Shown here piece after piece: positions 63,945 through 64,000 of a DNA stretch of 64,000 nucleotides. Position numbers and translations under genes: made by a program. The stretch comes from Robertmurraya dakarensis (GTDB lineage Bacteria > Bacillota > Bacilli > Bacillales > Cytobacillaceae), in assembly GCF_900156875.1 (NCBI RefSeq), contig NZ_LT707409.1, forward strand, positions 2,098,244 to 2,162,243, read 5' to 3'. The notes under the pieces are model-generated. The model worked only from the letters and a program-made list of their open reading frames with translations, was not told the DNA's origin and made no database searches. How positions within the stretch are numbered: position 1 is the stretch's first letter; each line of letters opens with the position of its first letter.

Positions 63945-64000
63945 TTACTGTTCAGCATAAACATGCTTCATCGCATATTCTGGTGGAGCATATGGAGCAT
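63945..64000 (-). CDS. bkdAA: Branched-chain 2-oxoacid dehydrogenase E1 alpha, last 18 codons
   Basis: Only the C-terminus is in the window: A-P-Y-A-P-P-E-Y-A-M-K-H-V-Y-A-E-Q then TAA. Identity rests mainly on its position before bkdAB; the sequence is consistent with an E1 alpha tail. Confidence 0.75.
   Translation of the reverse strand, partial: APYAPPEYAMKHVYAEQ

Overview
The window is an AT-rich, mostly minus-strand stretch of a chromosome from an endospore-forming Bacillaceae species (Bacillus in the broad sense). The evidence is gene content and order. From left to right it follows, with deletions and insertions, the Bacillus subtilis block dacB-ypuI-scpB-scpA-ypuF-ribT-ypuA-lysA-spoVA-sigF-spoIIAB-spoIIAA-dacF-pdp-pupG-drm-xerD-fur-spoIIM-yqxK-nudF-mciZ-yqk genes-yqj genes-bkd. 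Strong Shine-Dalgarno sequences, several TTG/GTG starts and recognisable sporulation-sigma promoters agree. I see no tRNA, rRNA, CRISPR array, insertion sequence or prophage.

Layout. 1-5.6 kb: dacB (cut by the window edge), a Fe/Mn superoxide dismutase with an N-terminal extension, ypuI, an unknown gene, condensin subunits scpB/scpA, a YjcZ-type mini-protein, ypuF and ribT. 5.8-8.4 kb: a 37-residue membrane peptide, ypuA and lysA. 8.5-14.7 kb: sporulation cluster dacF, spoIIAA-spoIIAB-sigF and a spoVA operon that holds only AA, AB, AEa and AF; AC, AD and AEb are missing here. 15-18.4 kb: nucleoside salvage (drm-pupG-pdp). 18.6-29.6 kb: xerD, yqzK, fur, spoIIM, yqxK, nudF, mciZ, yqk genes, a thiolase and an SOS-type Y-family polymerase (yqjW) with a YolD-like partner.

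29.6-38.9 kb: a dissimilatory nitrate respiration island, apparently set into the conserved core. It has narGHJI, three small genes ahead of narG (one hemerythrin-like, two unrecognised), and a NarK nitrate/nitrite transporter with a C-terminal PAS domain. 39-55.9 kb: the yqj block (SDR, MBL hydrolase, proI, rnz, zwf, gnd, dinB, a CheW-like gene, a PepT-like peptidase, acyl-CoA carboxylase beta, methylmalonyl-CoA epimerase, the 31-residue Prli42 peptide, an L,D-transpeptidase, yqjA, a bacilliredoxin), interrupted by a two-gene AtuA-like (DUF1446) locus. 56-64 kb: methylmalonyl-CoA mutase (mutA-mutB-meaB) and the 3' half of a branched-chain 2-oxoacid dehydrogenase operon (E1alpha tail, E1beta, E2). 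With the epimerase and carboxylase these form most of a route from Val/Ile/propionyl-CoA to succinyl-CoA.

Most promising for follow-up: the NarK-PAS fusion with its leader hairpin and the unknown nar genes; the reduced spoVA operon; a likely plus-strand small RNA near 56.0 kb with an unpaired anti-Shine-Dalgarno stretch; a short attenuator-like leader of proI; paired LexA boxes at yqjW; and a perfect palindrome in which two convergent genes end. All family assignments come from reading protein motifs and from memory of B. subtilis; no database search was run.
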